Below, piece by piece: positions 15,511 to 23,903 of a stretch of 48,789 bases of DNA. Position 1 is the first letter of the stretch, and each line of letters starts with the position of its first letter. Both the position numbers and the translations under genes were made by a program. The notes beneath the pieces are model-generated. The model ran no database searches. It had not been told where the DNA came from and was given only the letters and a program-made list of their open reading frames with translations. This DNA comes from Bacillota bacterium (lineage in GTDB: Bacteria > Bacillota_I > Bacilli_A > RFN20 > CAG-288), in the NCBI GenBank assembly GCA_023459795.1, contig JAEWSP010000022.1, positions 1-48,789 of the forward strand. The letters are read 5' to 3'.

Positions 15511-15540
15511 CTTGTGGGGACAACCGGCGGAAAAGGAAAA

Positions 15541-15570
15541 AGTGCCGAGGGAATCGAACCCAGCGGCACT
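15541..15570. repeat. Hairpin resembling a tRNA T arm in the IS leader
   Basis: AGTGCCG (15541-15547) pairs with CGGCACT (15564-15570). On the minus strand the interior reads TGGGTTCGATTCCC, i.e. GGG, a seven-base TTCGATT loop and CCC, like a tRNA T arm. It lies 42 bases before the transposase ATG. It may be a translation or transcription block, or a captured tRNA fragment. Confidence 0.55.
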
Positions 15571-15611
15571 TTCCTCTAGAGTAGAATACTCTTGTTCACA
15601 GAGGTATTCCT

Positions 15612-17273
15612 ATGGGTTATTTTACTACTAATCAGCTGTTTTTGCTGCCTTCCTTCGATCCGGACGAGATGGAAATGGCGAAATTGGATGGATTCCTTGA
15701 TGTCCTGGAGAAATCAGGCGTCGGAGACCTCCTCTCTCCTATGGGCCAGGAAGGGCGTCCGGGATACAATCCCTACCGCATGCTAGCGACGGTCATCTAC
15801 GGATTCGCCATGCGATGCCCGACGCTCCGGGAACTGGAGACGGCATGCCGGAACGACCTTCGGTTCATATATCTCATGGGCCAGCAAAGACCCGACTCCG
15901 CATCCTTCTGCCGCTTCATCAACGACGAGATAATCCCGAACGAGTCAGCCATCTTCTCCCTGGTGACATCCGAGATAGTGAGGCGCTATTCGATAGATGT
16001 CGGCGACCTGTTCCTGGACGGAACGAAGATAGAGGCCAATGCCAACAAATACAAGTTCGTATGGAAACCGAAGACCGCCATGCAAAAACTGACAGACAAG
16101 GCAAACGCCCTGGCGGCAGGCCATGGCATACCGAAGGACACCGGATCCGGGTCCGTCCTCCTTGCCCGGTATCTCGACTGCCTCGGCGCCAAGGCGGAGG
16201 AGGAAGGGATAGATATCGGCAAAGTCGAGTTCGGGAGCGGCAGGAGGCCTCCGCAGACTGCCACCGACTACAGGTCGATGTCGCGGATGCTCCAGAAGAT
16301 GCTCGACTATGAGGAAAGGGTGAGGATATGCGGCCCCGACAGGAACTCCTATTACAAGACAGACACGGGGTCGACCGCCATGTGCCTGAAGGAGGACTAC
16401 TACTCAGGCCTAGGCAGCGAGATGCATGCAGGCTACAATGCCCAGGCCGGGGTCTCCAAAGGCATCGTGATGTGCTATCTGATATCACAGGAAAGAAATG
16501 ACGTGAATACGCTTATCCCGTTCATGGAAAGGTATTTCCAACTTTACGGAAGATATCCGGAGCGCCTTTGTGCCGATTCCGGATACGGCTCGCTCCGAAA
16601 TTATCTCTACCTCGAGCAGGAAGGCATAGGCAACTACGTCAAGTTCCTGCAGTGGGAGGGGTACGTATCCGGGAAAAGGCCGGCGCTTTACAGAGTGCTG
16701 GAGGACGGCTCGATCGTCTGCCTCGGAGGAAGGAAGGCGTGGCCATGCTCGATCCCCGGGCATCCGCCACGGAACAGGAATTTCACCCTGTTCACCATCA
16801 CGGGGTGCAGGAGATGCATATATAGGGGATACTGCAAGAAGTCCCAGAAAAGGAAAGGGGAACCCTTCCGGATCTTCGAGGTCTGTGTCCGGCTGGAGCT
16901 GTTCAAGCAGAAGGCGGCCGAGAACCTGCTTTCGCCAAAGGGAATCGAACTGAGGGTCAACAGGAGTGCCCAGGTCGAAGGAACGTTCGGGGTGATAAAG
17001 AAGGACATGGAATACGAAAGATTCCGGAGACGGGGGATGGCCAAGGCATCCGCGGAATTCATGCTGGTCTGCCTCGGATACAATGTCCGGAAACTGATGA
17101 GGCTGATATCGGGGACGGCAAAGACAAGATACTGGGAGGCCCCTCCGTCCCTCCTGCCCGAGACGTTCAGGGAGCCGCGTGCGAAGATCCTCTCAAGGAA
17201 GAAGAAGAGACAGGTTGGCTTGAATGAGGAAACAAGGAAATCATACAAAAGAAAAAGAGGCCATGCGCACTAA
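15612..17273 (+). CDS. IS1182-family DDE transposase
   Basis: 553 aa, full length. The DUF772-like N-terminal domain (NPYRMLATVIYGFAMRCPTLRELE) is followed by the DDE core: the first Asp in LFLDGTKIEANANKY, the second in LCADSGYGSLRNYL and the Glu in QVEGTFGVIKKDMEYERFRRRG. A Cys cluster, CRRCIYRGYC, lies between the last two acids, as usual in this family. The ATG is preceded by AGAGG seven bases away. The C-terminal 40 residues are strongly basic. No frameshift or stop, so it is probably active. Confidence 0.92.
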   Translation: MGYFTTNQLFLLPSFDPDEMEMAKLDGFLDVLEKSGVGDLLSPMGQEGRPGYNPYRMLATVIYGFAMRCPTLRELETACRNDLRFIYLMGQQRPDSASFCRFINDEIIPNESAIFSLVTSEIVRRYSIDVGDLFLDGTKIEANANKYKFVWKPKTAMQKLTDKANALAAGHGIPKDTGSGSVLLARYLDCLGAKAEEEGIDIGKVEFGSGRRPPQTATDYRSMSRMLQKMLDYEERVRICGPDRNSYYKTDTGSTAMCLKEDYYSGLGSEMHAGYNAQAGVSKGIVMCYLISQERNDVNTLIPFMERYFQLYGRYPERLCADSGYGSLRNYLYLEQEGIGNYVKFLQWEGYVSGKRPALYRVLEDGSIVCLGGRKAWPCSIPGHPPRNRNFTLFTITGCRRCIYRGYCKKSQKRKGEPFRIFEVCVRLELFKQKAAENLLSPKGIELRVNRSAQVEGTFGVIKKDMEYERFRRRGMAKASAEFMLVCLGYNVRKLMRLISGTAKTRYWEAPPSLLPETFREPRAKILSRKKKRQVGLNEETRKSYKRKRGHAH

Positions 17274-17290
17274 CTTCTAGCAGTTAGTTT
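17270..17290 (+). terminator. Weak terminator overlapping the transposase stop
   Basis: CTAACT (17270-17275) pairs with AGTTAG (17282-17287) and TTTT follows. The TAA stop codon is inside the 5' arm. Confidence 0.5.
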
Positions 17291-17302
17291 TGCAACAGCC
17301 CC
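17286..17302 (-). repeat. Right inverted repeat of the IS1182-type element
   Basis: Reverse complement of 15466-15482 over 17 bases; the 3' end of the element lies four bases from the stop of the acetyltransferase gene. Confidence 0.9.
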
Positions 17303-17306
17303 TTTT

Positions 17307-17942
17307 CTATCTTTCCACAAGCTTGTCCTGGCCTTGGAACACTTCCTTGCGGGCGAGGGAATCCTTTTCCGTCAGGGGACGGATCACTCTGGCCGGGTTT
17401 CCGGCACAGAGGGAATAAGGAGGAAGGCTTGCTTTGACAACGGATCCCGCTCCTACTACCGTTCCTTCTCCGATCGTGACTCCCGGAAGGACAACCACGT
17501 TGGAAGCCAGCCACACCCCGCTGCCGATCCGGATAGGGGCTCCGTATTCCTGGTCCGTGACTTCCCCGTCCTCCTTCCTATAAGGGGCCCGCTCCTTTGC
17601 AAGGAGCGGATGGAGAGGCGTAACCAGGGAGCAGTTAGGACCGATATAGACATTGTCACCGATTGTGATCGGGCAGGTATCCAGAAGCGTCAGGTTGAAA
17701 TTGGAGAAGAAGTTCTTTCCGATATAGACGTTCTCTCCGTAGTCCGGAGTGACCGGGGAATTCATGTGGAGGGATGTGGAATGCGGGAAAAGCTGATGGA
17801 GGACTTCTTCCCTTCTCGGGTCGTCCTCCTCCAGGGAGTTGAGGAGATGGGCAAGATGGTGGCCTTTCTTCTGGCAGGAAACAATCTCCTTGTCGGAAGG
17901 ATCGTAGATCTTTCCGGCCAGCATCTTTTCTTTTTCCGTCAT
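17307..17942 (-). CDS. Maltose/galactoside O-acetyltransferase-like protein
   Basis: 211 aa, usual for the Maa/LacA/NodL group. It transfers acetyl from acetyl-CoA to a sugar hydroxyl. The N-terminal MTEKEKMLAGKIYDPSD is the typical Mac domain, followed by left-handed beta-helix hexapeptide repeats (VYIGKN, ITIGDNVYIGP, IRIGSGVWLASNVVVLPGVTIG, shown in part). The catalytic His lies in TPLHPL. CAGNPARVIR ends the fold. It is the last gene of an fmt, ybaK, maa-like minus-strand group, with 12 bases between it and the ybaK stop. The IS1182-type element sits right after its stop. The sugar substrate is uncertain. Confidence 0.88.
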   Translation of the reverse strand: MTEKEKMLAGKIYDPSDKEIVSCQKKGHHLAHLLNSLEEDDPRREEVLHQLFPHSTSLHMNSPVTPDYGENVYIGKNFFSNFNLTLLDTCPITIGDNVYIGPNCSLVTPLHPLLAKERAPYRKEDGEVTDQEYGAPIRIGSGVWLASNVVVLPGVTIGEGTVVGAGSVVKASLPPYSLCAGNPARVIRPLTEKDSLARKEVFQGQDKLVER

Positions 17943-17954
17943 ATAAAAACCTTT

Positions 17955-18422
17955 CTATTCCGAAAGATCGGCAAAGCCGGCACCGACAAGATCCGTCAAG
18001 GCCTTCGGGTCGAGCTCGACCTGGAAACCGACCTTCCCGCCGCTGATGCAGATGGTCTGGAACAGGAGCGCGGAAGAGTCCACGAAGACCGGAAAGGGCT
18101 TCTTCAGCCCGATTGGGCTGCATCCTCCGTGGATATAGCCGGTAAGGGGAAGAAGCTTCTTCTGTTCGATCATCTCGATGTTCTTCTCTCCGGAGGCCTT
18201 GGCTGCCTTCTTGAGGGAAAGCTCCTTCAGGGAGGGGATCACGAAGACATAGTGCTCCTGGCTTTTGCCGACAGTCACAAGGGTCTTGAAGACCTTCTCC
18301 GGCTTCTCCCCGAGAGCGGCCGCGACATCGACAGCCGAGACGGCTTTCGATTTCGAATAGTCATGGGGAAGATAGCTTATCTTCCTGGCGTCCAGGATCC
18401 GCATTACATTGGTCTTGTTCAT
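17955..18422 (-). CDS. ybaK: YbaK/EbsC-family aminoacyl-tRNA deacylase
   Basis: 155 aa, typical of the free-standing YbaK family, which hydrolyses Cys-tRNA(Pro) in trans. Family features: the N-terminal MNKTNVMRILDARKI, KTLVTVGKSQEHYVFVIP with its conserved Lys, and the GGCSPIGLKKPFPVFVD loop. The start shares a base with the fmt stop, so the two are coupled. Together with fmt it fits a translation-fidelity operon. Confidence 0.9.
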   Translation of the reverse strand: MNKTNVMRILDARKISYLPHDYSKSKAVSAVDVAAALGEKPEKVFKTLVTVGKSQEHYVFVIPSLKELSLKKAAKASGEKNIEMIEQKKLLPLTGYIHGGCSPIGLKKPFPVFVDSSALLFQTICISGGKVGFQVELDPKALTDLVGAGFADLSE

Positions 18423-19354
18423 CAGGCAAGCCTCATGGAAGAAAGCTCCCTGACACCGTTGAGGAAATCAGAGGCCTTGCTGACCTTCTTTCCCGGACGC
18501 TGAAGCTCCAGGATCTCGACCTGTCCTTTCTCCAGCTGCAGGACCAGGACCTTCTTCTTCGGGGAGAAGAGAATGCCAGGCTCCTTCTCGATCCTGTCGC
18601 TGTAGGGAAGTGCCTTCAGGATCTTGATGGTTTCGTCCCCGTTTAGTAGGAATGCACCAGGGGTATAGCTTAAGGCCCGGACATGGTTCACGAAGCCAAG
18701 GGGTTCTTCTGCCAAGGACAGCTTCTCCTGTCCCTTCTGAATCATATGGACGACCGTGACTTTTGAAACATCCTGCTTTGTGCCAGAAAGCTTGTTATCA
18801 AAATAAAGAGGCAGGGATTCAATGGCAAGGGAAAGAGCAGCCTCGCTCATCCTATCGCAAAGACTGGTATAGTTGTCCTCTATGGAGAGAGGAATCTTCT
18901 TGACGGCATAGATGTCTCCGGCATCCATGTCATGGACCATCTCCATAAGGCAGACTCCGGTTTCCTTGTCTCCGTTGAAAAGGGATGCCTGGATCGGGCT
19001 TGCCCCCCTGTATTTCGGAAGCAAGGACCCATGGAGGTTAAGGGGCTTGTAGGTGCCAAGAGCCAGGATCTCGTCTCCGATCAGCTGCCCGTAGGCAAAA
19101 GTCAGAAGAAGATCCGGCTTCCAGGTCTTCAGGATCTCGAAATCCTTGTTGAGGCGGTGCGGCTTATGGACAGGGAGGGAAAGCTTTTCGGCCATCTCAG
19201 CGACCGGGCTTGGCTCCAGCTTGTGGTTCCTGTCCCGGATCTTGTCTTCCTTCGTTACGACACCGACGACATTGAAGCCGGCTTTTACAAGCCCTTCTAA
19301 GAAGGTGGCACTCATCTCCGGAGTACCTAGGAATACGATTCTTTTCTGGTTCAT
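18422..19354 (-). CDS. fmt: Methionyl-tRNA formyltransferase
   Basis: 310 aa, normal length. It formylates Met-tRNA(fMet) using 10-formyltetrahydrofolate. Signatures: RIVFLGTPEMSATFLEGL at the N terminus, the active-site HGSLLPKYRGASPIQ with its Asn/His/Asp neighbourhood, METVHD-like MEMVHDMDAGDIY, and a C-terminal OB-like domain from about 205. The ATG at 19354 is chosen for GAGGAGAAAGAATCC; nine extra in-frame codons upstream overlap that site. No def gene is next to it, unlike in many Firmicutes. Confidence 0.95.
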   Translation of the reverse strand: MNQKRIVFLGTPEMSATFLEGLVKAGFNVVGVVTKEDKIRDRNHKLEPSPVAEMAEKLSLPVHKPHRLNKDFEILKTWKPDLLLTFAYGQLIGDEILALGTYKPLNLHGSLLPKYRGASPIQASLFNGDKETGVCLMEMVHDMDAGDIYAVKKIPLSIEDNYTSLCDRMSEAALSLAIESLPLYFDNKLSGTKQDVSKVTVVHMIQKGQEKLSLAEEPLGFVNHVRALSYTPGAFLLNGDETIKILKALPYSDRIEKEPGILFSPKKKVLVLQLEKGQVEILELQRPGKKVSKASDFLNGVRELSSMRLA

Positions 19355-19391
19355 GGATTCTTTCTCCTCGTGGCTTAGCATGCTTCCTTTA

Positions 19392-19400
19392 TGCTATCAT
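19392..19400 (+). promoter_or_regulatory. Extended -10 promoter of the CmpB-family gene
   Basis: TGCTATCAT ends 29 bases before the ATG. The complementary strand of the same segment offers TATGAT for fmt, so the 75-base divergent space probably holds overlapping promoters. No clear -35 is seen. Confidence 0.4.
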
Positions 19401-19429
19401 ATTTCTAGCGAAGGATAAGGAAAAAAGCT

Positions 19430-20425
19430 ATGGATAATAAGGCACTGAATTCTATGGGACTCACGGTCGGGGAGACCTTCCTCGTCTATCTTTTCCTTTT
19501 TCTCTTCGGTGCCATGCTGGGATATGCCATCGAAGTCCTTTTCCGGCGGATTTTCACGGCCAAGAGATGGGTGAACCCCGGATTCCTTAAAGGTCCCTGG
19601 CTTCCTCTCTACGGTTTTGGAATGATCCTTATGTTCACTATATCCTGGATCCTTTATGCCTTCCTCCCCTTCGGGAACAGCTTCTACAATCCTTTCGGGG
19701 ATCTGTTCGGGATAACGGGGAGCCGGAACGGCCCCAATGTCTATGACCTTCTTCCTATCTTCCTTTCCGGCACCTCTTTGCTTCTCCTGGAGATCCTGGC
19801 AGGTCTGATCTTTGTAAAGGGATTCCATGTCAAGCTCTGGGACTATTCGAACCTGAAAGGCAATATCGGCGGAATCACGGCTCCTCTCTTCGACCTGGTC
19901 TGGTACTGTGCTGCCGTCGTTTATTTCTACGGCATCAATCCGTTTGTCTACCAGCTCGTACTCAAGGTCGGTTCCTTCTTCTTCGGCAGCGGCGGGGCAG
20001 ATGCCCACTTCGTTTGGCTGTTCTTCTTCGGCGTCGTTTACGGCATCTTCCTGATCGATGTCATTTCCTCCCTCAAGGTCTTCGGCAAGATCCGTGCCTG
20101 GGCCAAGGACAACGGACTCGTCGTCCTTTACGACAAGACCAGGGACAGCATGAAGGACAAGCTCGGAATGAAGAAGAAGCTCTTCCGGAAGCTTTCCCCG
20201 ACCCTGTTCGATAAATCCCTTGCCGAAAAGGCCAAAGCCTACAAGGAGAAAGCTGTGGACAGTTCCAAGGCTTTCAAAAGGAAGATCCGTTCCTTCTTCC
20301 TGATCAATCCGGACTATTCCTATCAGGCGGACAAGAACTTCGGAAGCGACAACCGTCCTGTCTCTACAGCTCCCGGGAAAGAGGAAGCAGGGACGGAAAA
20401 GAAAGAAGAGAAAAAGAATGGATAA
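19430..20425 (+). CDS. CmpB-family putative membrane transporter (ABC transporter type IV)
   Basis: 331 aa. The N-terminal 200 residues carry about five membrane segments and the CmpB-type signature: GYAIEVLFRRI then RWVNPGFLKGPWLPLYGFG, a motif common in Firmicutes and often annotated as putative ABC permease though no ATPase partner is established. The C-terminal 100 residues are Lys-rich and soluble, ending in a Lys/Glu tract. Ribosome binding site AAGGAAAAAAG. The stop overlaps the start of the LUD gene by eight bases. Confidence 0.78.
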   Translation: MDNKALNSMGLTVGETFLVYLFLFLFGAMLGYAIEVLFRRIFTAKRWVNPGFLKGPWLPLYGFGMILMFTISWILYAFLPFGNSFYNPFGDLFGITGSRNGPNVYDLLPIFLSGTSLLLLEILAGLIFVKGFHVKLWDYSNLKGNIGGITAPLFDLVWYCAAVVYFYGINPFVYQLVLKVGSFFFGSGGADAHFVWLFFFGVVYGIFLIDVISSLKVFGKIRAWAKDNGLVVLYDKTRDSMKDKLGMKKKLFRKLSPTLFDKSLAEKAKAYKEKAVDSSKAFKRKIRSFFLINPDYSYQADKNFGSDNRPVSTAPGKEEAGTEKKEEKKNG

Positions 20426-21026
20426 GGATATGGAAGGACTCAAGAAGGGCTTTGAAAGGAAAGGGTATGCCTTTTCTTTCTTTCCGACGGGAAAAGAGGC
20501 GGCCTTGTATCTTGACAAGGAAATAGATAAAAAGAGTGTCGGAATCGGAGATTCCAGGACTCTTGAGGATATCGGGATAGTCCCCCTTCTTTCTTCCCAC
20601 AACAAAGTCTATAAGACCGACCATTCCAAGGACGAGAAGACATTCCTGGATAGCGCCAAGACGATCTTCCTCACGGACGTATACCTGACTTCGGTAAACG
20701 GTGCATCCGAAAACGGGGAATTGGTCCTGATTGACGGGACCGGAAACAGGACCGGGGCAAGCCTGTTCACCCATAAGAAGGTTATCTTCGTCTTCTCCCT
20801 ATCCAAGGTCGAAGAGAACCTCGACAAAGCCATCTTCAGGGCCAGGAACGTGGCTGCCCCTATGAATGCCAAGAGGCTAGGGAAGAAGACCCCCTGCGCC
20901 ATTACCGGGAAATGCATGGACTGCAGATGCCCGGACAGGATCTGCAATGCGCTTCTTGTCTATCTTCATTCCATGGAGCATGTGGAAAGCGAAGTCGTCC
21001 TTATCGGGGAGAAGCTCGGATTCTAG
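20418..21026 (+). CDS. LUD-domain protein (LutC/YkgG-like, DUF162)
   Basis: 202 aa. The LUD fold shows in VGIGDSRTLEDIGI, then NGELVLIDGTGNRTGASLF, and a C-terminal Cys-rich stretch CAITGKCMDCRCPDRIC that may bind metal or an Fe-S cluster. LutC is part of the lactate utilisation complex, but this subgroup occurs alone in many anaerobes and its role is unknown. Two starts are possible: 20418, or 20430 with AAGGAT just upstream. It overlaps the CmpB-family gene, implying co-translation. The 138 bases after its stop hold no gene or clear terminator. Confidence 0.83.
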   Translation: MDKDMEGLKKGFERKGYAFSFFPTGKEAALYLDKEIDKKSVGIGDSRTLEDIGIVPLLSSHNKVYKTDHSKDEKTFLDSAKTIFLTDVYLTSVNGASENGELVLIDGTGNRTGASLFTHKKVIFVFSLSKVEENLDKAIFRARNVAAPMNAKRLGKKTPCAITGKCMDCRCPDRICNALLVYLHSMEHVESEVVLIGEKLGF

Positions 21027-21164
21027 AAGAATAGGAAAAAAACATGAAAAAGGCGGGACTGGTCTGTAGGGAACCTCTATGCTTGGACTTTTATCAAGTT
21101 CAAAAGAAATGGTTCTTGATAGATCCAGTGTGTTAAAGCCTATATTCAAACCCGCTTTAGGAAC

Positions 21165-21829
21165 CTACTTTAGATTACTGGTTTCCATTAAATCCCTTAT
21201 ATTGCAGCCTAAAGCCTTGGATAACCTATAGACAGTATCCATAGAAGGTTTGTTGATATCATTCCTTCTCTGCTCATTCATCTGGATGGACCGAAGAAGA
21301 ACATCAGATTCCTTAGCCAACTGGCTTTGGGATAAACCGCTGGCAGACCTGATCCTCTTTAGGTTGGTTTCTCCTTTGTCTTTACCAACATGCTTATTAG
21401 CTTCCCCGAAGAACTTCTCCGTGTCCGTTTCGTGAAGGGCAGGATACATCCGGATTACTTTAGCCAAAGGAAGCTTTTCCTCTATCTCCCCGAAAGAAAG
21501 GCCGGTTCTTTGCTGAAGCCTAGCAATCCTCTCTCCAGCCCAATAGTATTCGTTGAACGAGAAAGTCCTGTCCTCCTTCAGAAGAACAGAAGGATGTGTA
21601 GGTTCTTTACCGAGGGGGAAGAGTTGATAACGATATCCAGATAGTCTCGTCCGGAATAACCGGATAAGAATCTTGGATTTCCTTTTTCAATCTGCAAAGC
21701 CACATTGGAAGCAACAAACATCTTCCAGACCGCAAAAAGTTCCAGTCCACAATGAAAAGAGTATTCCAGCATCGTTCCTACGTTGCTGGAAACATCATCG
21801 ACATAGATATCCCTATAGGATTCCATCAT
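21165..21829 (-). pseudogene. XRE-family helix-turn-helix gene with a frameshift
   Basis: Two frames together encode about 220 residues. Frame one (from ATG 21829) reads MMESYRDIYVDDVSSNVG to GYSGRDYLDIVINSSP. After a five-base homopolymer (GGGGG on the plus strand, 21614-21618) the sense continues in another frame as GKEPTHPSVLLKEDRTFSFN, then KVIRMYPALHETDTEKFF, and a helix-turn-helix, RSASGLSQSQLAKESDVL, in the last 65 residues. A single-base change in the run would restore one protein. Such proteins accompany DUF3990 proteins and look like the antitoxin or regulator partner. The start overlaps the DUF3990 end by 17 bases. Confidence 0.75.
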
Positions 21830-22472
21830 TGCCTTGACTCTCTTTTCTCATGATATCCAGAATGAATTCCTCGTTCCTGATTGAGGAATCTACCTTGCAG
21901 GATAGGTAGTCTTCCCTAGCCTTCTTATCCCTAGCCATTCTCTTTGTATAGAAGATACTATGATCCGTTAACTCGGAATCAGCAAAGCAATCCTTTCCAA
22001 AGCCTTCTTGCTGATCAAGACCACCTGCTTTCCAGGATTTCCTGATTTCAAAGCTTTTGAAAGCTGTTCAACGGAGATGGTGTTATTGACAAATTCCTTA
22101 GCAAAGCGGAAATAAGAATCGTCCGCCCGATAACCGATCACAATATCGTATGCTTTAGTATCTACATAAGAATGCTTCAGAAGAAATTCTTTAGCTTCGA
22201 TAGCTAAAGAAGTATTCCAATCGAAATGCCTGTTCTTAACTAGAACAGCAATTCTGTTCAGAAAGGTCTAAGACCTTTAAGCCATCCCTATCTATCTTGT
22301 ATTCATTGACGAACCCGTCTTTCGCATCATCGATACAAGCCCATCCTTTGGCAAGAGCTTTATCCGAAGTGCAGTAGAAGCCCTGACCATAGTCATTGGA
22401 TTCTTTTCCGTATCCGAAAAAAGGCTTATCAACAATGACCGGTGAACCATAATATAGCATTTCGTTTTCCAT
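21813..22472 (-). pseudogene. DUF3990 (ADP-ribosyltransferase-like) gene with two frameshifts
   Basis: The first frame from ATG 22472 gives LYYGSPVIVDKPFFGYGKES, then NDYGQGFYCTSDKALAKGWA, the typical DUF3990 N terminus, and ends early at LSEQNCCSS. The sense resumes in another frame as IAVLVKNRHFDWNTSLAIEA and YDIVIGYRADDSYFRFAKEF, then again in a third as ELTDHSIFYTKRMARDKKAR. The first break lacks about seven expected residues, so it is a deletion rather than a homopolymer slip. DUF3990 is placed among ADP-ribosyltransferase folds and usually pairs with an HTH protein, as here. Inactive as it stands. Confidence 0.72.
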
Positions 22473-22544
22473 AGGATTGATCCCTCAACGAAAATATATC
22501 ATTAGAATTATATAGCTTTAGATGAAACTATTATTCAGGCAACG

Positions 22545-22595
22545 AAAAAGGGTAAGCTTTGCCAATAATCCAAAGACTATCGATAAAGCTTACCC
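22545..22595 (-). terminator. Terminator of purA-purB
   Basis: An 11-bp perfect inverted repeat, GGGTAAGCTTT (22550-22560) and AAAGCTTACCC (22585-22595), is separated by 24 bases. On the minus strand five T residues follow. It starts nine bases past the purB stop. Confidence 0.85.
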
Positions 22596-22603
22596 GGTTT
22601 CGT

Positions 22604-23902
22604 TTATTTCAGTCCGACTCTCTTGTAGATAGCGTCGACGTTTCTAAGGTAGTAGTCGTAGGTGAAGAGGGAATCGAGCTCCTGAACAGACAGGACTTCC
22701 TTGATCTCGGGAAGTTTCTTGACGGCTTCTTCGAAGGAAGGAATCTCTCCAAGGGCTGCCTTCATGGCAAGAGGCTGGATGAGGTCGTATGCCTTTTCCC
22801 GGGCCATGCCTTTCTCGATAAGACGGGTAAGGAGGTGCTGGGAGAAGACGGCTCCATGGGTAGTCTTGATGTTCCTTTCCATGTTGGAAGGGAAGACGCG
22901 GAGATTGTCGATGACTCTCTTCATCCTCCGGACCATATACACGGAAAGCTCGATGGAGTCGATGAAGGCGACTCGCTCGACGGATGAATGGGAGATATCC
23001 CGTTCATGGAAGAGGGCGTTGTCCTCTAATGCCGGGATCAGGTATCCCCGCATCATCCTGGCGCAGCCGGTGAGGTTCTCGCTGCTGATCGGGTTTCTCT
23101 TCTGGGGCATTGCAGAGCTGCCTTTCTGGCCGTTTGCAAACCCTTCCTCGACTTCCTGGATCTCGCTCTGGGAAAGAAGACGTATCTCCAGGCAGATCTT
23201 CTCGATCGTGGAGGCCAGAAGCGTCAGGACTTCGCTGTAGTAGGCGTGCCTGTCCCGGTCCAGGACCTGGGTCGAGATCGGAACATCCGTAAGACCGAAT
23301 TTATTGCATACATAGTCCTGTACTTCCGGTTCTACGTTTGCAAAATTTCCGACAGCCCCCGAAATCTTCCCAGCTTCCAACTCTTTCCGGGATTCCTGGA
23401 ATTTATGGTAATCCCGGGAGAGCTCGTCATAGAATCCGGCAAACTTCAGGCCGAAGGAGGTGACTTCGGAATGCATGCCGTGGGTTCTTCCGATCTCCGG
23501 GGTATATTCATACTCCAGAGCCTTCTCCTTGACGGAGGCAAGAAGGGAAAGGATATCCTTGTCCAGGATCTCGTCTGCCTTCTTGTAGAGGATGCCCATA
23601 GCCGTATCGACGACATCGGTTGAAGTCAGCCCGTAATGGACCCACTTCTTTTCTTCCCCCAAGGTCTCGCTGACCTGGCGGGTGAAAGCGACGACATCGT
23701 GCTTGGTCACAAGCTCGATCTCCTGGATCCTTTTCACGTCCACGTGGGCGTTCTTCAGAACCTTGTCGACATCGGCCTTGGGGATGCGGCCGATCTTCTC
23801 CCATCCCTCGAGGACGGCTTCCTCGACTTCGAGGTAGGTCCCGAACCGGCTTTCGTCGGTAAAGACGGCCTCGATGTCCTTCGGTGCATACCGACCGATC
23901 AT
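22604..23902 (-). CDS. purB: Adenylosuccinate lyase
   Basis: 432 aa, standard length. It cleaves SAICAR to AICAR and adenylosuccinate to AMP in purine synthesis. Family signatures: IGRTHGMHSEVTSFGLKFAG with the catalytic His, and the flexible-loop signature GSSAMPQKRNPI with the catalytic Ser. The N terminus MIGRYAPKDIEAVFTDESRF is typical. The ATG at 23902 is set by AAGGAG inside the end of purA; longer in-frame readings run through purA. It begins one base after the purA stop, so the two AMP-branch enzymes are coupled. Confidence 0.96.
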   Translation of the reverse strand: MIGRYAPKDIEAVFTDESRFGTYLEVEEAVLEGWEKIGRIPKADVDKVLKNAHVDVKRIQEIELVTKHDVVAFTRQVSETLGEEKKWVHYGLTSTDVVDTAMGILYKKADEILDKDILSLLASVKEKALEYEYTPEIGRTHGMHSEVTSFGLKFAGFYDELSRDYHKFQESRKELEAGKISGAVGNFANVEPEVQDYVCNKFGLTDVPISTQVLDRDRHAYYSEVLTLLASTIEKICLEIRLLSQSEIQEVEEGFANGQKGSSAMPQKRNPISSENLTGCARMMRGYLIPALEDNALFHERDISHSSVERVAFIDSIELSVYMVRRMKRVIDNLRVFPSNMERNIKTTHGAVFSQHLLTRLIEKGMAREKAYDLIQPLAMKAALGEIPSFEEAVKKLPEIKEVLSVQELDSLFTYDYYLRNVDAIYKRVGLK

Positions 23903-23903
23903 A

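Larger units (their letters stand above)
15466..17302 (+). mobile_element. IS1182-family insertion sequence, apparently complete
   Basis: The 1837-bp element is bounded by 17-bp perfect inverted repeats (GGGGCTGTTGCAAAACT inward from each end) and holds one full transposase gene. It is richer in G+C than its neighbours and uses codons rare in them (AGG, ATA, CGG). The element sits exactly between the stops of two convergent genes, three bases from one and four from the other. Flanks are inversely similar (GGATAAAAA on the left, TTTTCTATC on the right), as if it had entered a bidirectional terminator. No direct target duplication is obvious. Confidence 0.88.
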
